A stretch of 64,000 bases of DNA, from assembly GCA_934277945.1 (NCBI GenBank), contig CAKQWA010000001.1:186001-250000 (forward strand). Direction: 5' to 3'. A model generated the notes under the pieces. That model searched no databases. It was not told the origin of the DNA and saw nothing but the letters and a program-made list of their open reading frames with translations. The stretch comes from an uncultured Alphaproteobacteria bacterium. Its GTDB lineage: Bacteria > Pseudomonadota > Alphaproteobacteria > CAAGCB01 > CAG-977. Positions 42,070-51,201 of the stretch are shown here, piece by piece. The first letter of the stretch is position 1. Every line of letters starts with the position of its first letter. Made by a program: the position numbers and the translations under genes.

Positions 42070-42987
42070 ATGAGCGTTCTTTTTGAAAAAATCTGCATTA
42101 TCGGCACGGGGCTGATCGGGTCGTCCTTGGCGCGCAATCTGCGTGAAAAGGGCGCGGTCGATCGCTTGACGGGCGTTGCCAGATCGCAGGAAAACCGCGA
42201 CGTGATGCTGGCGAACGGCATTGCCGACGAAATGCACGCCGACGCCCGCCTTGCCGTTCAAAACGCCGATTGCGTCGTTTTGTGCGTTCCGGTCGGGTCG
42301 ATGGCGGGAATGGTTGAAAAAATCAAGCCGTTTTTGAAAAAAGGCGTGATTCTGACCGACGTCGGTTCCGTCAAAGCCCGCGTCGTGCAGGAAATCCTGC
42401 CGCTGATTGACGACACGGTCGAATTCGTCCCCGCGCATCCCGTGGCGGGTACGGAAAAATCGGGCGCCGCCAACGGCTTTTCGTCTTTGTTCGAGGGCAG
42501 ATACGGCATCATCACGCCGTGCGGACGCGCCGCGCCCGAATCCGTCGCGAAAGTGCGCGCCATGTGGGAATTGTGCGGCATGAAAGTCGAGGAAATGACT
42601 CCCGAACGGCACGACACCGTCATGGCGGTCGTGTCGCATCTGCCGCATTTGATCGCGTATTCCATTGTGGCGACCGCCGCCGACATGGAGGAGGAAACGC
42701 GCGCCGAAGTCATCCGCTACTGCGCGGGCGGTTTTCGCGATTTCACGCGCATCGCGGGGTCCGACCCGATTATGTGGCGCGACATCTTTTTAAACAATTC
42801 GCAAGCCGTTTTGGACGTTTTGCAACGCTTTAACGAAGATTTGACCCTTTTGCAAAAGGCGATTCGCAAGGGCGACGGCGCGTTTTTGGAAAAAGTCTTC
42901 ACGCGCACGCGCGCCATTCGCCGCGACGTGATCGACGCGAAACAGGCGCAGACCGAAAACGAAAAAATCCTGCTTCAAAAGCATTAA
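42070..42987 (+). CDS. tyrA: Prephenate or arogenate dehydrogenase
   Basis: A 305-residue enzyme. The Rossmann motif is CIIGTGLIGSSLARNL, and the family blocks ILTDVGSVKARVV, PAHPVAGTEKSGA and HLPHLIAYSIV follow. It oxidises prephenate or arogenate toward tyrosine (TyrA/TyrC family). No mutase domain is fused. pheA follows after 13 bases, giving both branch enzymes in one unit. The SD is GGGGGGAAG. Confidence 0.92.
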   Translation: MSVLFEKICIIGTGLIGSSLARNLREKGAVDRLTGVARSQENRDVMLANGIADEMHADARLAVQNADCVVLCVPVGSMAGMVEKIKPFLKKGVILTDVGSVKARVVQEILPLIDDTVEFVPAHPVAGTEKSGAANGFSSLFEGRYGIITPCGRAAPESVAKVRAMWELCGMKVEEMTPERHDTVMAVVSHLPHLIAYSIVATAADMEEETRAEVIRYCAGGFRDFTRIAGSDPIMWRDIFLNNSQAVLDVLQRFNEDLTLLQKAIRKGDGAFLEKVFTRTRAIRRDVIDAKQAQTENEKILLQKH

Positions 42988-43000
42988 CCGCGAGGACGAA

Positions 43001-43939
43001 ATGAAAGTAACGTATCAAGGCATCATCGGCTGTTTTTCCCACACCGTTTGCGAAAAGGTCTATCCGGACGCGTATCACCGCGGCTGTCTGTCGTTCGGCG
43101 ACGCGATGCAGTCCGTGCAGTCGGGCGAAGCGGACGCCGCCGTCATTCCCGTTGAAAATTCGACCGCCGGTCGCGTCATGGAAGTGTACAACATTCTGCC
43201 CGAAACGGATTTGTTCATTGTCGGCGAATACTTTTTGCCGATTCACCATTACCTGATGATGCCGACGAAATTCGTGCGCGGTCTGCCGCCGCAGAATTTG
43301 AGCGAGGCGGAACTGCTGGAATGGAAACGCCGCAAGCCGTCCGCCGAGGAACTGAAAGCCGCCGTTTCCCGCATTAACGAAGTGCGCAGTCACACGCAGG
43401 GGCTGGCGCAATGTCAGAAATTTTTAATGGCGAACCTGCCGAACGCCCGTTTGCGCGAAACGTGGGACACGGCGGGCGCGGCGCGCGATTTGGCGCAGAA
43501 TTTGACGCAGGGCGTCGCCGTCATCGCCCCGAAGGAAGCCGTGCGCTACGGCATGACGATTCTGGGCGAAAACATCGAGGACGTCGCGGGCAACACGACG
43601 CGCTTTTTACTGCTGAAAAACAAGCCTTTGACGCAGGACGAAATTCACGGCAAAGCCCTGACAACGCTTGTTTTCACGACAAAGCACACGGCGGGCGCGC
43701 TGGTCGAAGCGTTGAAAGTGTTTCAGCGTCACGGCTTGAACATGACGAAACTGGAAACGTACATGACGGGCGTGCATCACGCGAATCCCGTGTTTTACGT
43801 CGATTTGGAAATGAATCAATTTGACGAAACGGGGCGCGCGGCGCTGGCGGAGTTGCGCGAAGTGACGGGCGACGTGCAGATTTTGGGAACTTACGAAATC
43901 AGTCCGACGCGGCAGGACGCGGGCGGATTTTCCCTTTGA
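43001..43939 (+). CDS. pheA: Prephenate dehydratase
   Basis: A 312-residue enzyme forming phenylpyruvate from prephenate. The catalytic domain (1-205) shows GIIGCFSHTVCEKVYPD, AAVIPVENSTAGRVMEVYN and the TRFLLL ending of the PDT fold. An ACT domain (about 215-300; TKHTAGALVEALKVFQ) gives feedback by phenylalanine. There is no mutase domain; that activity is at 23.6 kb. The 3' end overlaps the opposite gene by 41 bases. Confidence 0.93.
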   Translation: MKVTYQGIIGCFSHTVCEKVYPDAYHRGCLSFGDAMQSVQSGEADAAVIPVENSTAGRVMEVYNILPETDLFIVGEYFLPIHHYLMMPTKFVRGLPPQNLSEAELLEWKRRKPSAEELKAAVSRINEVRSHTQGLAQCQKFLMANLPNARLRETWDTAGAARDLAQNLTQGVAVIAPKEAVRYGMTILGENIEDVAGNTTRFLLLKNKPLTQDEIHGKALTTLVFTTKHTAGALVEALKVFQRHGLNMTKLETYMTGVHHANPVFYVDLEMNQFDETGRAALAELREVTGDVQILGTYEISPTRQDAGGFSL

Positions 43940-44276
43940 TTTTCTCTTTGATTCTTGACAACGCTCCGCACAATTTTGCGGGGCGTTTGATTTTGGACAG
44001 GATTTTGTCTTTGATTTTGTCGCGGAAAAAGTACAAAAGCGGCAACACGACGCCGATTGTGACGAATATGTCCGCCGCGCACAACAGCGTCGCATGACGG
44101 TACGACGCGCCGAATTCGATGCACGTCGCGGAAACCGGACAGGACAGGTAGGCGAACACGTCGTAAGGCGCGTACAGGTAAAACCGCGTGACCAGATACA
44201 TTAAAATCACCGCCGTCACATACGAAGACGCGATGGCGCACGCAAGGAAAAAGAAAATTAAAAACGCCGTCAGCAC
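43899..44276 (-). CDS. Small two-helix membrane protein, unknown
   Basis: About 125 residues if translation starts at GTG 44276, which has AGGGG upstream; longer forms to ATG 44360 or 44414 would enter the divergent tautomerase gene region. Two hydrophobic segments are clear (VLTAFLIFFFLACAIASSYV near the start and DIFVTIGVVLPLLYFF), then a Lys-rich tail. No family is recognised. The 3' end runs 41 bases into pheA. Coding status is moderately supported. Confidence 0.45.
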   Translation of the reverse strand: MLTAFLIFFFLACAIASSYVTAVILMYLVTRFYLYAPYDVFAYLSCPVSATCIEFGASYRHATLLCAADIFVTIGVVLPLLYFFRDKIKDKILSKIKRPAKLCGALSRIKEKIKGKIRPRPAASD

Positions 44277-44388
44277 TTTTGCCTGCCCCTTTTGAAAAAA
44301 TATCCCCTTTATGATAATCAAACCTTTACTTTCAGGCAAGGTGTGCGTACAGTTAAGCATAAAATTTTTTACATTCGGAGATTTTTCA

Positions 44389-44733
44389 ATGCCGTTTTTG
44401 TTAGTGAAAACCAATGTGCCTTTGGATCACACGATGAGTTCCGCAATCATGCATCAGGCGACGATCGTCATTTCGCAGGCGACGGGCAAGCCCAAAAACT
44501 ACATCATGGTCAACGTGTGCGGCGGTGAAAACCTGATGTTCGGCGACAAACTGGATCCGTGCGCGTATCTGGAAATGAAAAGCGTCGGCATGACCGCCGA
44601 ACAAATCCCGCTTCTGTCCGCGGGGCTGGCGAAGATGATGGAGGAAAAACTGCACATTCCCCCCAATCACGTTTATATCGAATTCGCTTCCGTCCCCGGC
44701 AAAATGTGGGGCTACAACGGTTCGACGTTTTAA
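44389..44733 (+). CDS. MIF-family tautomerase (phenylpyruvate tautomerase-like)
   Basis: A 114-residue protein of the macrophage migration inhibitory factor family. The catalytic N-terminal Pro2 follows the initiator Met, and family blocks are GKPKNYIMVNVCGGENLMFG and HVYIEFASVPGKMWGYNGSTF. Such enzymes interconvert keto and enol forms of phenylpyruvate. Location just after tyrA-pheA fits that substrate. The start at 44389 is fixed by the need for Pro2; in-frame codons upstream are rejected. Confidence 0.9.
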   Translation: MPFLLVKTNVPLDHTMSSAIMHQATIVISQATGKPKNYIMVNVCGGENLMFGDKLDPCAYLEMKSVGMTAEQIPLLSAGLAKMMEEKLHIPPNHVYIEFASVPGKMWGYNGSTF

Positions 44734-44763
44734 GCCGTCGGACACCGGAAACGCGGGGGACGC

Positions 44764-45315
44764 ATGAAGGCTCGTTTTTTCCTTTCGGCAATGCTGTTCG
44801 TTCTGGCGGGGTGCGCCTTTGTCGGCATTGACGCGCGCGACAATTCGATTGTCGAACCGCCGGAAGAAATCGAACGCGCCGAAACCGATTACATGACGTA
44901 TCTGCGCCTGAAAAAAGCGACTTCCCCGATGGATTCCGATTACATCCTTTTGTGCGGCAGGCTGGCGCGCGACATGGTGCGCGACGATTTGTTCCAAAAC
45001 AATCCCGAACGCGTCAAAATCGCCATGCGCGACATTTTGAATTATCATCCGAGCGCGCAAATCCGCCTTGCCGTCATTCACGAATACGTCGAACACGCGC
45101 TGATGAACACGCGCAACATCTGGATTGTCGACGGATCGACGCCTTACGATTATCTGCTGGACGTCGAGTTGGGCGAAGTGACCGTGCAAGGCGATCCGGA
45201 CGCGCGGGAAAAGGGCATTTCCGCCGTGTTTGTTCTGCGCACGCCGGACGGCGACGTCGTTAAGGAATGGTCGTCGGTCATGAAGCGTTCAAAAGGGCGG
45301 AACGGCTGGTACTGA
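44764..45315 (+). CDS. Lipoprotein, unknown
   Basis: A 183-residue protein with lipobox LAGC at 14-17. The mature part is soluble, with HEYVEHALMNTRNIWIVDGS near 110-130 and a beta-rich C-terminus. I recognise no family. It lies 30 bases after the tautomerase gene with GGGGGACGC upstream and probably shares its transcript. Confidence 0.7.
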   Translation: MKARFFLSAMLFVLAGCAFVGIDARDNSIVEPPEEIERAETDYMTYLRLKKATSPMDSDYILLCGRLARDMVRDDLFQNNPERVKIAMRDILNYHPSAQIRLAVIHEYVEHALMNTRNIWIVDGSTPYDYLLDVELGEVTVQGDPDAREKGISAVFVLRTPDGDVVKEWSSVMKRSKGRNGWY

Positions 45316-45316
45316 C

Positions 45317-45775
45317 TTATTCTTTGTCGAAATTCGCCGCCGCGTCCAAAAGCGTCAAAAGGGCGACGAACGCGGTCGGGACGTAATATCCCAGCGTTTC
45401 TTTCACTTGTGCGGTTTCGTTTTCCCGCATCGCCGCAACAAGCGCGGGCGGCAAATCGTATTTATCCGTCAGATAGTCCCGCAAAAGCGATTTCGCGCCG
45501 GTTGCAAGCGGCTGAATGCTCGCCGCCGGTTTGCTTGGCGGTTCGGCGGCGCGCGGCGGTTCGCGCCTGAACGGCGACAAAAGGGTTTTCAAAACGGCGG
45601 GCGTTTTTAAAATCGACAGGCATATAATGCCGATCAGCCCCAACCGCCAGCCGTCGCGTCCGCTCAAATACAAAACAAACGCGCAAAAAAGGACGGCGAA
45701 CGCAAAGGCGGCGCACAAGCCGCGTTCCGTGCGCGTTAAAAACAATTTCAATAAAGCGACGACAAATTCGGGCAT
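45317..45775 (-). CDS. Membrane protein, unknown
   Basis: A 152-residue protein with two close hydrophobic segments (about 18-38 and 44-64), a Pro/Arg-rich linker (FRREPPRAAEPPSK) and a helical C-terminal domain ending in YYVPTAFVALLTLLDAAANF. No family is recognised. The start ATG 45775 has AGGCGG upstream. It follows tcdA by 56 bases and converges on the lipoprotein gene, one base apart. Confidence 0.65.
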   Translation of the reverse strand: MPEFVVALLKLFLTRTERGLCAAFAFAVLFCAFVLYLSGRDGWRLGLIGIICLSILKTPAVLKTLLSPFRREPPRAAEPPSKPAASIQPLATGAKSLLRDYLTDKYDLPPALVAAMRENETAQVKETLGYYVPTAFVALLTLLDAAANFDKE

Positions 45776-45831
45776 TTTTCCGCCTTTTTCGCTTATCGTG
45801 CCGCACAAGCGGCGGGCGGACAAGATGTCTT

Positions 45832-46557
45832 TTAGGCGCGCAACAGGTGCTGAATGGCGTAATTCGCCGCCGTCAGCCCGAAAATGCCCGTAATGGACGG
45901 CAGAGATCCCATGACCGTGCGCGCGTCGCCCTCGTTTTCGTAAACGGGGGAGGGCATGTTTTCGCGCGGTTCGTCGGAACACACGCACGGGAAATTCAAC
46001 GACGCGCCCCGCCGTTTCAGCCGCCGTCTGACCGCCGACGTCAGCGGGCAATGCGTGATTTCGTCCGGACGGCACACGCGGATGCGCGACGGATCGGTGC
46101 GCATGGCGGCTCCCATTGACGAAATGAACGCGACGCCGCGCTCTTGCAATCCGGCGATCAGCGCGACTTTTTCGGACAGCGAATCAATCGCGTCGACGAC
46201 GAAATCGGGGCGCGGGGACAACAAATCGTCCAAAACGTCGGAGCGCACGCGCGTTTTGAACAGGCGCACCTGACACGCGGGATTGATGTCCGCCACGCGC
46301 TTTTGCGCCAAATCCGCCTTTGATTGTCCGATTGTCGAAAACAGCGCGTAAATTTGCCGGTTGATGTTCGTGACGGACACGGTGTCGAAATCCGCCAGCG
46401 TCAGCGACCCGATTCCCGCGCGCGCCAGCGCTTCCGTCGCGAAACTGCCGACCGCGCCCAATCCGACGACGGCGACGCGCGCCGCGTGCAATTTTTCCAA
46501 GCCCTTTTCGCCGATCAGCAATCGGGTGCGCATGAAACTGTCGTTAATCAAAGTCAT
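45832..46557 (-). CDS. tcdA: tRNA threonylcarbamoyladenosine dehydratase
   Basis: A 241-residue ThiF/E1-like enzyme. The adenylate site is VAVVGLGAVGSFATEALARAG, with DFDTVSVTNINRQ and a C-terminal Ile/Leu-rich helix. TcdA cyclises t6A37 in tRNA to ct6A using ATP. The MoeB/ThiF alternatives usually carry zinc CxxC pairs not seen here. The start overlaps the tatD stop as ATGA. Confidence 0.88.
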   Translation of the reverse strand: MTLINDSFMRTRLLIGEKGLEKLHAARVAVVGLGAVGSFATEALARAGIGSLTLADFDTVSVTNINRQIYALFSTIGQSKADLAQKRVADINPACQVRLFKTRVRSDVLDDLLSPRPDFVVDAIDSLSEKVALIAGLQERGVAFISSMGAAMRTDPSRIRVCRPDEITHCPLTSAVRRRLKRRGASLNFPCVCSDEPRENMPSPVYENEGDARTVMGSLPSITGIFGLTAANYAIQHLLRA

Positions 46558-47312
46558 TGTCTTGCCTTTAAAAATGCGGCGGCGTTGCGGGACAATCCGT
46601 CCGCCAGCGCGCTTTCGTCAATGCCGTATAATTGCGCCAGCCGCTTGAATGTCAACACTAAATTTTGCGGCGTGTTCCGCGATTCCTGCGGATTGACGCA
46701 GAGCGAAGCGTCGGGGCGCATATACGGCGCGTCCGTTTCAATCAGCACGCGGTCGGGCGGATAAAACGCCAGCCGCTCGGCGAAATCGGGACGGGTGAAA
46801 AAGCGCGCGTTCAGTGAAAAATAGCCGCCTTTGTCCGCCAGAAAAGCGATTTCGTTTCTGCCGCCGTAAAAAGCGTGGCACAAAAACGGCGGCGGGGCGG
46901 GAAATTTTTTCAAAATCCGGATGACGTCCTGCGCCGCTTTGACGCAATGCATGACGACCGCGCGATTCAACGCCGCGCCCAGCGTCAAGTGGTCTTCAAA
47001 CGCTTTTTCCTGATACGGATTGCCTTTCAGCGCGTCCAGCCCCGTTTCGCCGATTTGCGCGTGCGGATGATTCGTTAAAAACCGCTCCAAGCGTTTGAAA
47101 TCGTGCTTTTCGGCGTACCACGGATGCGTGCCCGCGAAAACGGCGATTTGCGGGAATTTTTCATGCAGGGCGGCGAGTTTTTCGCAATCGTCGAGCGTTT
47201 CGGCGGCGCACCAGAACGCGCCGATTCCCGCCTTTTGCGACTCGGTCACAACCGTGTCGACATCCGCGTCGAACAGCGGGCTTTGCAGGTGCAGATGCGC
47301 GTCCGTCAGCAA
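46554..47312 (-). CDS. tatD: TatD-family metal-dependent DNase
   Basis: A 252-residue TIM-barrel hydrolase. Metal ligands are DAHLHLQSP at the start, GETGLD, CVKAAQDV-adjacent His, LCHAFYGG and ETDAPYMRP. The family has 3'-5' exonuclease activity in DNA repair. It is coupled to tcdA. Confidence 0.93.
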   Translation of the reverse strand: MLTDAHLHLQSPLFDADVDTVVTESQKAGIGAFWCAAETLDDCEKLAALHEKFPQIAVFAGTHPWYAEKHDFKRLERFLTNHPHAQIGETGLDALKGNPYQEKAFEDHLTLGAALNRAVVMHCVKAAQDVIRILKKFPAPPPFLCHAFYGGRNEIAFLADKGGYFSLNARFFTRPDFAERLAFYPPDRVLIETDAPYMRPDASLCVNPQESRNTPQNLVLTFKRLAQLYGIDESALADGLSRNAAAFLKARQ

Positions 47313-47329
47313 TTTTTTCGCCTTTTCGA

Positions 47330-47358
47330 TTTAATTTTAACGATTTCACGATTATAAT
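47330..47358 (+). promoter_or_regulatory. Candidate promoter of the exported protein gene at 47395
   Basis: A perfect TATAAT (47353-47358) has a weak -35 TTTAAT (47330-47335) at 17 bases. Confidence 0.4.
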
Positions 47359-47394
47359 ATATTCGCTTTTGTTTGAAAATCGGGGAATGAAAAT

Positions 47395-47844
47395 ATGTTT
47401 CGCCGCGTTGTTTTGTTTTTTGCGCTTTTTCTGACGGCATCGCCCGCAAACGCTCTGCCCGTGTGCCAGCCTTACGCGATCGGGGCGAAATACTTTTCCC
47501 GCTGGCAGCAGACGGAGGGGGACGCCGCGTGGGAGGCGGATTTCATTTGCGACAATCGCCGCGTGGCGAAAATTCACGCCGAAGAAGTCGACGATCCCGC
47601 GAAAAACGACGGCTTGTTCTTCATTGTCGATCCGGACGGCGTGCTGATGACGCCCGAAACGTTCGACAGCCCCTGCGATGCGGTGGAAGCGTTTTGCGCG
47701 GGCAGGGTGCAGGAACTGGACGAGGAAACGAAAGCGATGCTTGTCGAAAGTTTGCAGGAAGCCGCCGCCGCCGGCGAACCCGTCGACGCGCAAACGCTGA
47801 CGGATGAGGACGGTATCGCCGCCGCCGTTGAAACGCAGGATTGA
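47395..47844 (+). CDS. Exported protein, unknown
   Basis: A 149-residue protein with signal peptide (1-20, ending ANA). The mature form begins LPVCQPYAIGAKYFSRW, contains four Cys that could pair in the periplasm, and ends with an acidic, Ala-rich helix. No family is recognised. It stands alone between tatD and mpg, with its own likely promoter. Confidence 0.65.
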   Translation: MFRRVVLFFALFLTASPANALPVCQPYAIGAKYFSRWQQTEGDAAWEADFICDNRRVAKIHAEEVDDPAKNDGLFFIVDPDGVLMTPETFDSPCDAVEAFCAGRVQELDEETKAMLVESLQEAAAAGEPVDAQTLTDEDGIAAAVETQD

Positions 47845-47845
47845 T

Positions 47846-48349
47846 TTAAACGGCGACGAATCGCCACAATTTGTCCGTGCCTTTGGAAATGCCGATTCGT
47901 GCCGTCGTCTTGAACGCGGGCGAAAATCCCGTTTGCTCCACATAAAACGATTCGCTTTGCACAATGTCCGTGCCGTTTTGCGCGCGCGTGATGCCGAAGT
48001 AGCGGCACACTTTCGCGGGTCCGTTCAATTTTTCGTCCGGCACGCCGTCCGCTTCGACGCCGCGAATCAGCACGGCGGCGGGGAAATCGACGCTTTCCGT
48101 GACGAAATTCAGGCAGTGGTGCATCCCGTAAATCAGGTAGACGTAAGCCGTTCCCGCCTGTTCGTACATGGTTTGCGTGCGTTTCGTCCGTCCGGCGCTG
48201 GCGTGGCAGGCGGGGTCGTCTTCGCCGATGTAGGCTTCCGTTTCCGTGATGACGCCCGATTTGCCGTTAAACACCAGTTTCTGCCCCAGCAGGCTTTGCG
48301 CGACGGTTAATGTCGGGCGGGCGAAAAAATCTCTGTTAAAACGCGGCAT
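47846..48349 (-). CDS. mpg: 3-methyladenine DNA glycosylase (AAG/MPG family)
   Basis: A 167-residue AAG-type glycosylase, which removes alkylated or deaminated purines. Motifs are LTVAQSLLGQKLV, ETEAYIGEDDPACHAS with the catalytic Glu, YVYLIYGMHHCLNFVTE and LNGPAKVCRYFGI. It is somewhat shorter at the C-terminus than the human enzyme but normal for bacteria. It is divergent from rluE. Confidence 0.93.
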   Translation of the reverse strand: MPRFNRDFFARPTLTVAQSLLGQKLVFNGKSGVITETEAYIGEDDPACHASAGRTKRTQTMYEQAGTAYVYLIYGMHHCLNFVTESVDFPAAVLIRGVEADGVPDEKLNGPAKVCRYFGITRAQNGTDIVQSESFYVEQTGFSPAFKTTARIGISKGTDKLWRFVAV

Positions 48350-48382
48350 TTGCTTTTATCCTTGTTGTCGGGAGGAAACGGC

Positions 48383-48934
48383 GTGTTTCGATATATTGCA
48401 TTTTATAAACCGTACGGCGTGCTCAGTCAATTTACGAGCGAGGCGGGACACGATTCTTTGGCGTCGTTCGGCTTTCCGAAAGACGTGTATCCCGTCGGCA
48501 GACTCGATTGCGACAGCGAGGGGCTTTTGCTGTTGAGCGACGACGGCGTTTTCATTAAAAAACTGCTTTCCCCGAAGTTCGCCCACGAACGCGAATACGC
48601 CGCGCAAGTCGAAGGCGTGCCGACTCCCGACGCTTTGCGCGCGCTGGAAAAAGGCGTCGTCATCAAGGGATACAAGACAAAGCCCGCCAAAGCGCGCCTG
48701 TCCCCCGAAGACGATTTTCCGCCCCGCGACCCGCCGATTCGCGACAGGAAAAACATTCCGGCGACGTGGATGCGCCTGACTTTGACGGAGGGCAAAAACC
48801 GCCAAGTGCGCCACATGACCGCCGCCGTCGGCTTTCCGACCCTGCGCCTGATTCGTGTGCGCATCGGCAAGTTGCTTCTGGACGGCATGACGCGCGGGCA
48901 ATGGCGGTACGTCGACCGGCGCGACGTCGTGTAA
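48383..48934 (+). CDS. rluE: Ribosomal large-subunit pseudouridine synthase RluE-like
   Basis: A 183-residue RsuA/RluE-type synthase without an S4 domain. The catalytic Asp is in VGRLDCDSEGLLLLSDDG; other blocks are FYKPYGVLSQF and EGKNRQVRHMTAAVGFPTLRL-type with RIGKLLLDGM. RluE modifies U2457 of 23S rRNA. I choose GTG 48383, because GGAGG lies seven bases upstream and the protein then begins at the conserved FRYIAFYKPYG. Confidence 0.9.
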   Translation: MFRYIAFYKPYGVLSQFTSEAGHDSLASFGFPKDVYPVGRLDCDSEGLLLLSDDGVFIKKLLSPKFAHEREYAAQVEGVPTPDALRALEKGVVIKGYKTKPAKARLSPEDDFPPRDPPIRDRKNIPATWMRLTLTEGKNRQVRHMTAAVGFPTLRLIRVRIGKLLLDGMTRGQWRYVDRRDVV

Positions 48935-48943
48935 GGATACGCC

Positions 48944-50626
48944 ATGAAAAAGCCTTTCTTTTTAAGCCTGAACGTCAAAATCCTGTCGATTATCGTCATC
49001 GCTTTTTGCGCGGCGGCGATTATCCCCATGACGCTTTTCGTCGCGTCCTATTCGGCGCAAATCGAGGCGGAGGCGTATCTGGGGCAGAAAAAGGCGGAAA
49101 CGGTCTGGACGATGTACGAGGAAAACCGCCTGTTGCGCGAGGCTTTCCTGCGCCTGTACAGAAACGGCGACCTGCCCGAATCCGTCAAGGAAAAAACCGC
49201 CTATTTAAAGCCGCTGTTGGAGCGCGACCGCTTTTTTTCCTTGCAGGAGGATTTGCTGATCGACCGCAAAAACATTCGCAACCGCGAAATGAAAATGGAA
49301 GTGTTTTCCTTTTCCCTGTTGAGTTTCGCCTGCCTGTTCTGTCTGTTGCTTGTCGTTTTGTGGATTTTGCTTCGCCGCATGGTTTTGTCCCCGCTGGAAG
49401 ATTTGCTGGACGGCACGAAGCGTTTGGAAAATCAGGAATTCGGCTTCCGTCTGCCCGCTAAAAAAGGGATGCGGGACGAATTGGGCGAACTGTACGCGAC
49501 GTTCAATTCCATGGCGGACGCGCTGGAAGCCAAAGTCGACGCGCTGAACAACAACAGGCTGTTTTTGCAAAATCTGATTGACGCTTTACCGGACGGCTTG
49601 CGCGTTATCGACAAGGATTTCAACGTCGTGATGACAAACGCCGCGTACGATGAAACCTGCGGCGAAGCCGAACCGCTTTTTAAAAAATGCCACGTTCTGC
49701 GTTTGAAATCGGAAACGCCGTGCGCTCCCGATCAATGCCCGCAATGCCTGCTGGCGCGAAACGGGGATGGACCTTTGCGCGTCATTCAGCCGTTTACGGA
49801 CAAGGACGGAGTCGAGCGTTTCGCCGAAGTCGCTGCTTCCGTTTTGAAGACGGACAGAAACGGCAGACCCGCGCGCTACACGGTCGAGGTGATGCGTCCG
49901 CTGGATCACGAAATCAATTTTTCGCATCAGCAGAAACTCGCGTCGCTGGGGATTTTGTCGTCTTCCGTCGCGCACGAAATGCGCAATCCTCTCGGCGCGA
50001 TGCGCATGATGCTGGAAAACGTTTTGGAGCGGCTGAACGACAAAACCATGCCCGTTTCCGACGCTTTGCGCTATCTGACGCTGATTTACAACCAGATCAC
50101 GACGTGCATCGACGTGACGGAACGCCTGCTGAAACTGGCGCGGCGACCCAGCGGCGAAAAGGAGAAAGTCGCGTTGAACGACGTGCTGGCTCAAACCGCG
50201 TCGCTGATGGAATACGAAGCGAAAAAACGCGGGATTCAGGTGAATTTCGATATTGAAAACGGTGAAACGTTCGACATTTTCGCCGTCGACGCGGATTTGC
50301 GCATGGTCGTTCTGAATTTGATGCAGAACGCTTTTGACGCCATGGAAACCGGCGGCGTGATGACGATTCGCGTGCGCGGGGAGGACGGCGGCGTGCGCGT
50401 CGATTTTTCCGACACGGGCGCGGGCATGAGCGCGGAAGTCGAGCGGCATATTTTCGAGCCGTTTTTTTCCACAAAGCAGACTCCCGCTTCCAACCGCAAA
50501 GGCACGGGGCTGGGGCTGTCGATTGTCAAAAGCATCGTCGAAAGTTCCAAAGGCGCGATTGCCGTCGTCAGCGAAAAAGGCAAAGGCACGACGTTTTCCC
50601 TGCGGTTTCCGAAAGCGCGGGACTAA
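48944..50626 (+). CDS. Sensor histidine kinase
   Basis: A 560-residue kinase: membrane helix (about 10-32), short periplasmic sensor, second helix (about 120-145), HAMP (145-200), PAS-like domain (210-320, with a Cys-rich CHVLRLKSETPCAPDQCPQC), HisKA with SSVAHEMRNPLGAMRMML, and HATPase (NLMQNAFDAMETGG, GTGLGLSIVKSIV). The Cys group in the PAS-like domain could bind metal or heme. No response regulator gene is adjacent, so the partner is elsewhere. It ends four bases inside aat, tail to tail. Confidence 0.92.
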   Translation: MKKPFFLSLNVKILSIIVIAFCAAAIIPMTLFVASYSAQIEAEAYLGQKKAETVWTMYEENRLLREAFLRLYRNGDLPESVKEKTAYLKPLLERDRFFSLQEDLLIDRKNIRNREMKMEVFSFSLLSFACLFCLLLVVLWILLRRMVLSPLEDLLDGTKRLENQEFGFRLPAKKGMRDELGELYATFNSMADALEAKVDALNNNRLFLQNLIDALPDGLRVIDKDFNVVMTNAAYDETCGEAEPLFKKCHVLRLKSETPCAPDQCPQCLLARNGDGPLRVIQPFTDKDGVERFAEVAASVLKTDRNGRPARYTVEVMRPLDHEINFSHQQKLASLGILSSSVAHEMRNPLGAMRMMLENVLERLNDKTMPVSDALRYLTLIYNQITTCIDVTERLLKLARRPSGEKEKVALNDVLAQTASLMEYEAKKRGIQVNFDIENGETFDIFAVDADLRMVVLNLMQNAFDAMETGGVMTIRVRGEDGGVRVDFSDTGAGMSAEVERHIFEPFFSTKQTPASNRKGTGLGLSIVKSIVESSKGAIAVVSEKGKGTTFSLRFPKARD

Positions 50627-51201
50627 AAGGACGCGTCTTTGCGTAAGGCGGCGCGCAGAAGAATCAGGTAGTCTTCCTGCGGGATTTCAATGCCGCCCAT
50701 TGACGCCAGATGCGGCGTGAGAAATTGCGTGTCAAGCAAGGTGAATCCGCCGTTTTTCAGGCGTTCGACAAGGTGGAACAGCGCGGTTTTCGACGCGTTC
50801 GTCCGCCGCGAAAACATACTTTCCCCGAAAAACGCCGACTTTAAGGACACGCCGTACAAGCCGCCGGCAAGTTCGCCGTTTTCGTAACATTCGACGCTGT
50901 GCGCGCACCCGTTTTGAAACAATGTTACATAAGCGTCGAAAATGGTTTTGTTAATCCACGTTTCTTCGCGGTCGGCGCACGCGCGCACGGTCGCTTCAAA
51001 ATCGGAATCAAAGCGGATTTCAAACGGATTTTTCTTTAAAAACCGGCGCATCGAGTGTGAAACGTGCAAAGATTCGAGCGGCAGAATCCCGCGCATTTTC
51101 GGCTTGACCCAAAACACGTTTGCGTTGTTTTTCGATTCCGCCATCGGAAAAACGCCGTTCGCGTAGCCGTACAAAAGCGCCGCGGGGTCAAGCGCGGTCA
51201 T
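50623..51201 (-). CDS. aat: Leucyl/phenylalanyl-tRNA-protein transferase
   Basis: A 192-residue Aat, which adds Leu or Phe to N-terminal basic residues, marking proteins for ClpAP. Motifs are LLYGYANGVFPMAES, WVKPKMRGILP, SVECYENGELAGGLYGVSLKSAFFGE-type and TLLDTQFLTPHLASMGG. The start ATG 51201 overlaps the accC stop as ATGA. Placement after accBC is usual in alphaproteobacteria. Confidence 0.93.
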   Translation of the reverse strand: MTALDPAALLYGYANGVFPMAESKNNANVFWVKPKMRGILPLESLHVSHSMRRFLKKNPFEIRFDSDFEATVRACADREETWINKTIFDAYVTLFQNGCAHSVECYENGELAGGLYGVSLKSAFFGESMFSRRTNASKTALFHLVERLKNGGFTLLDTQFLTPHLASMGGIEIPQEDYLILLRAALRKDASF

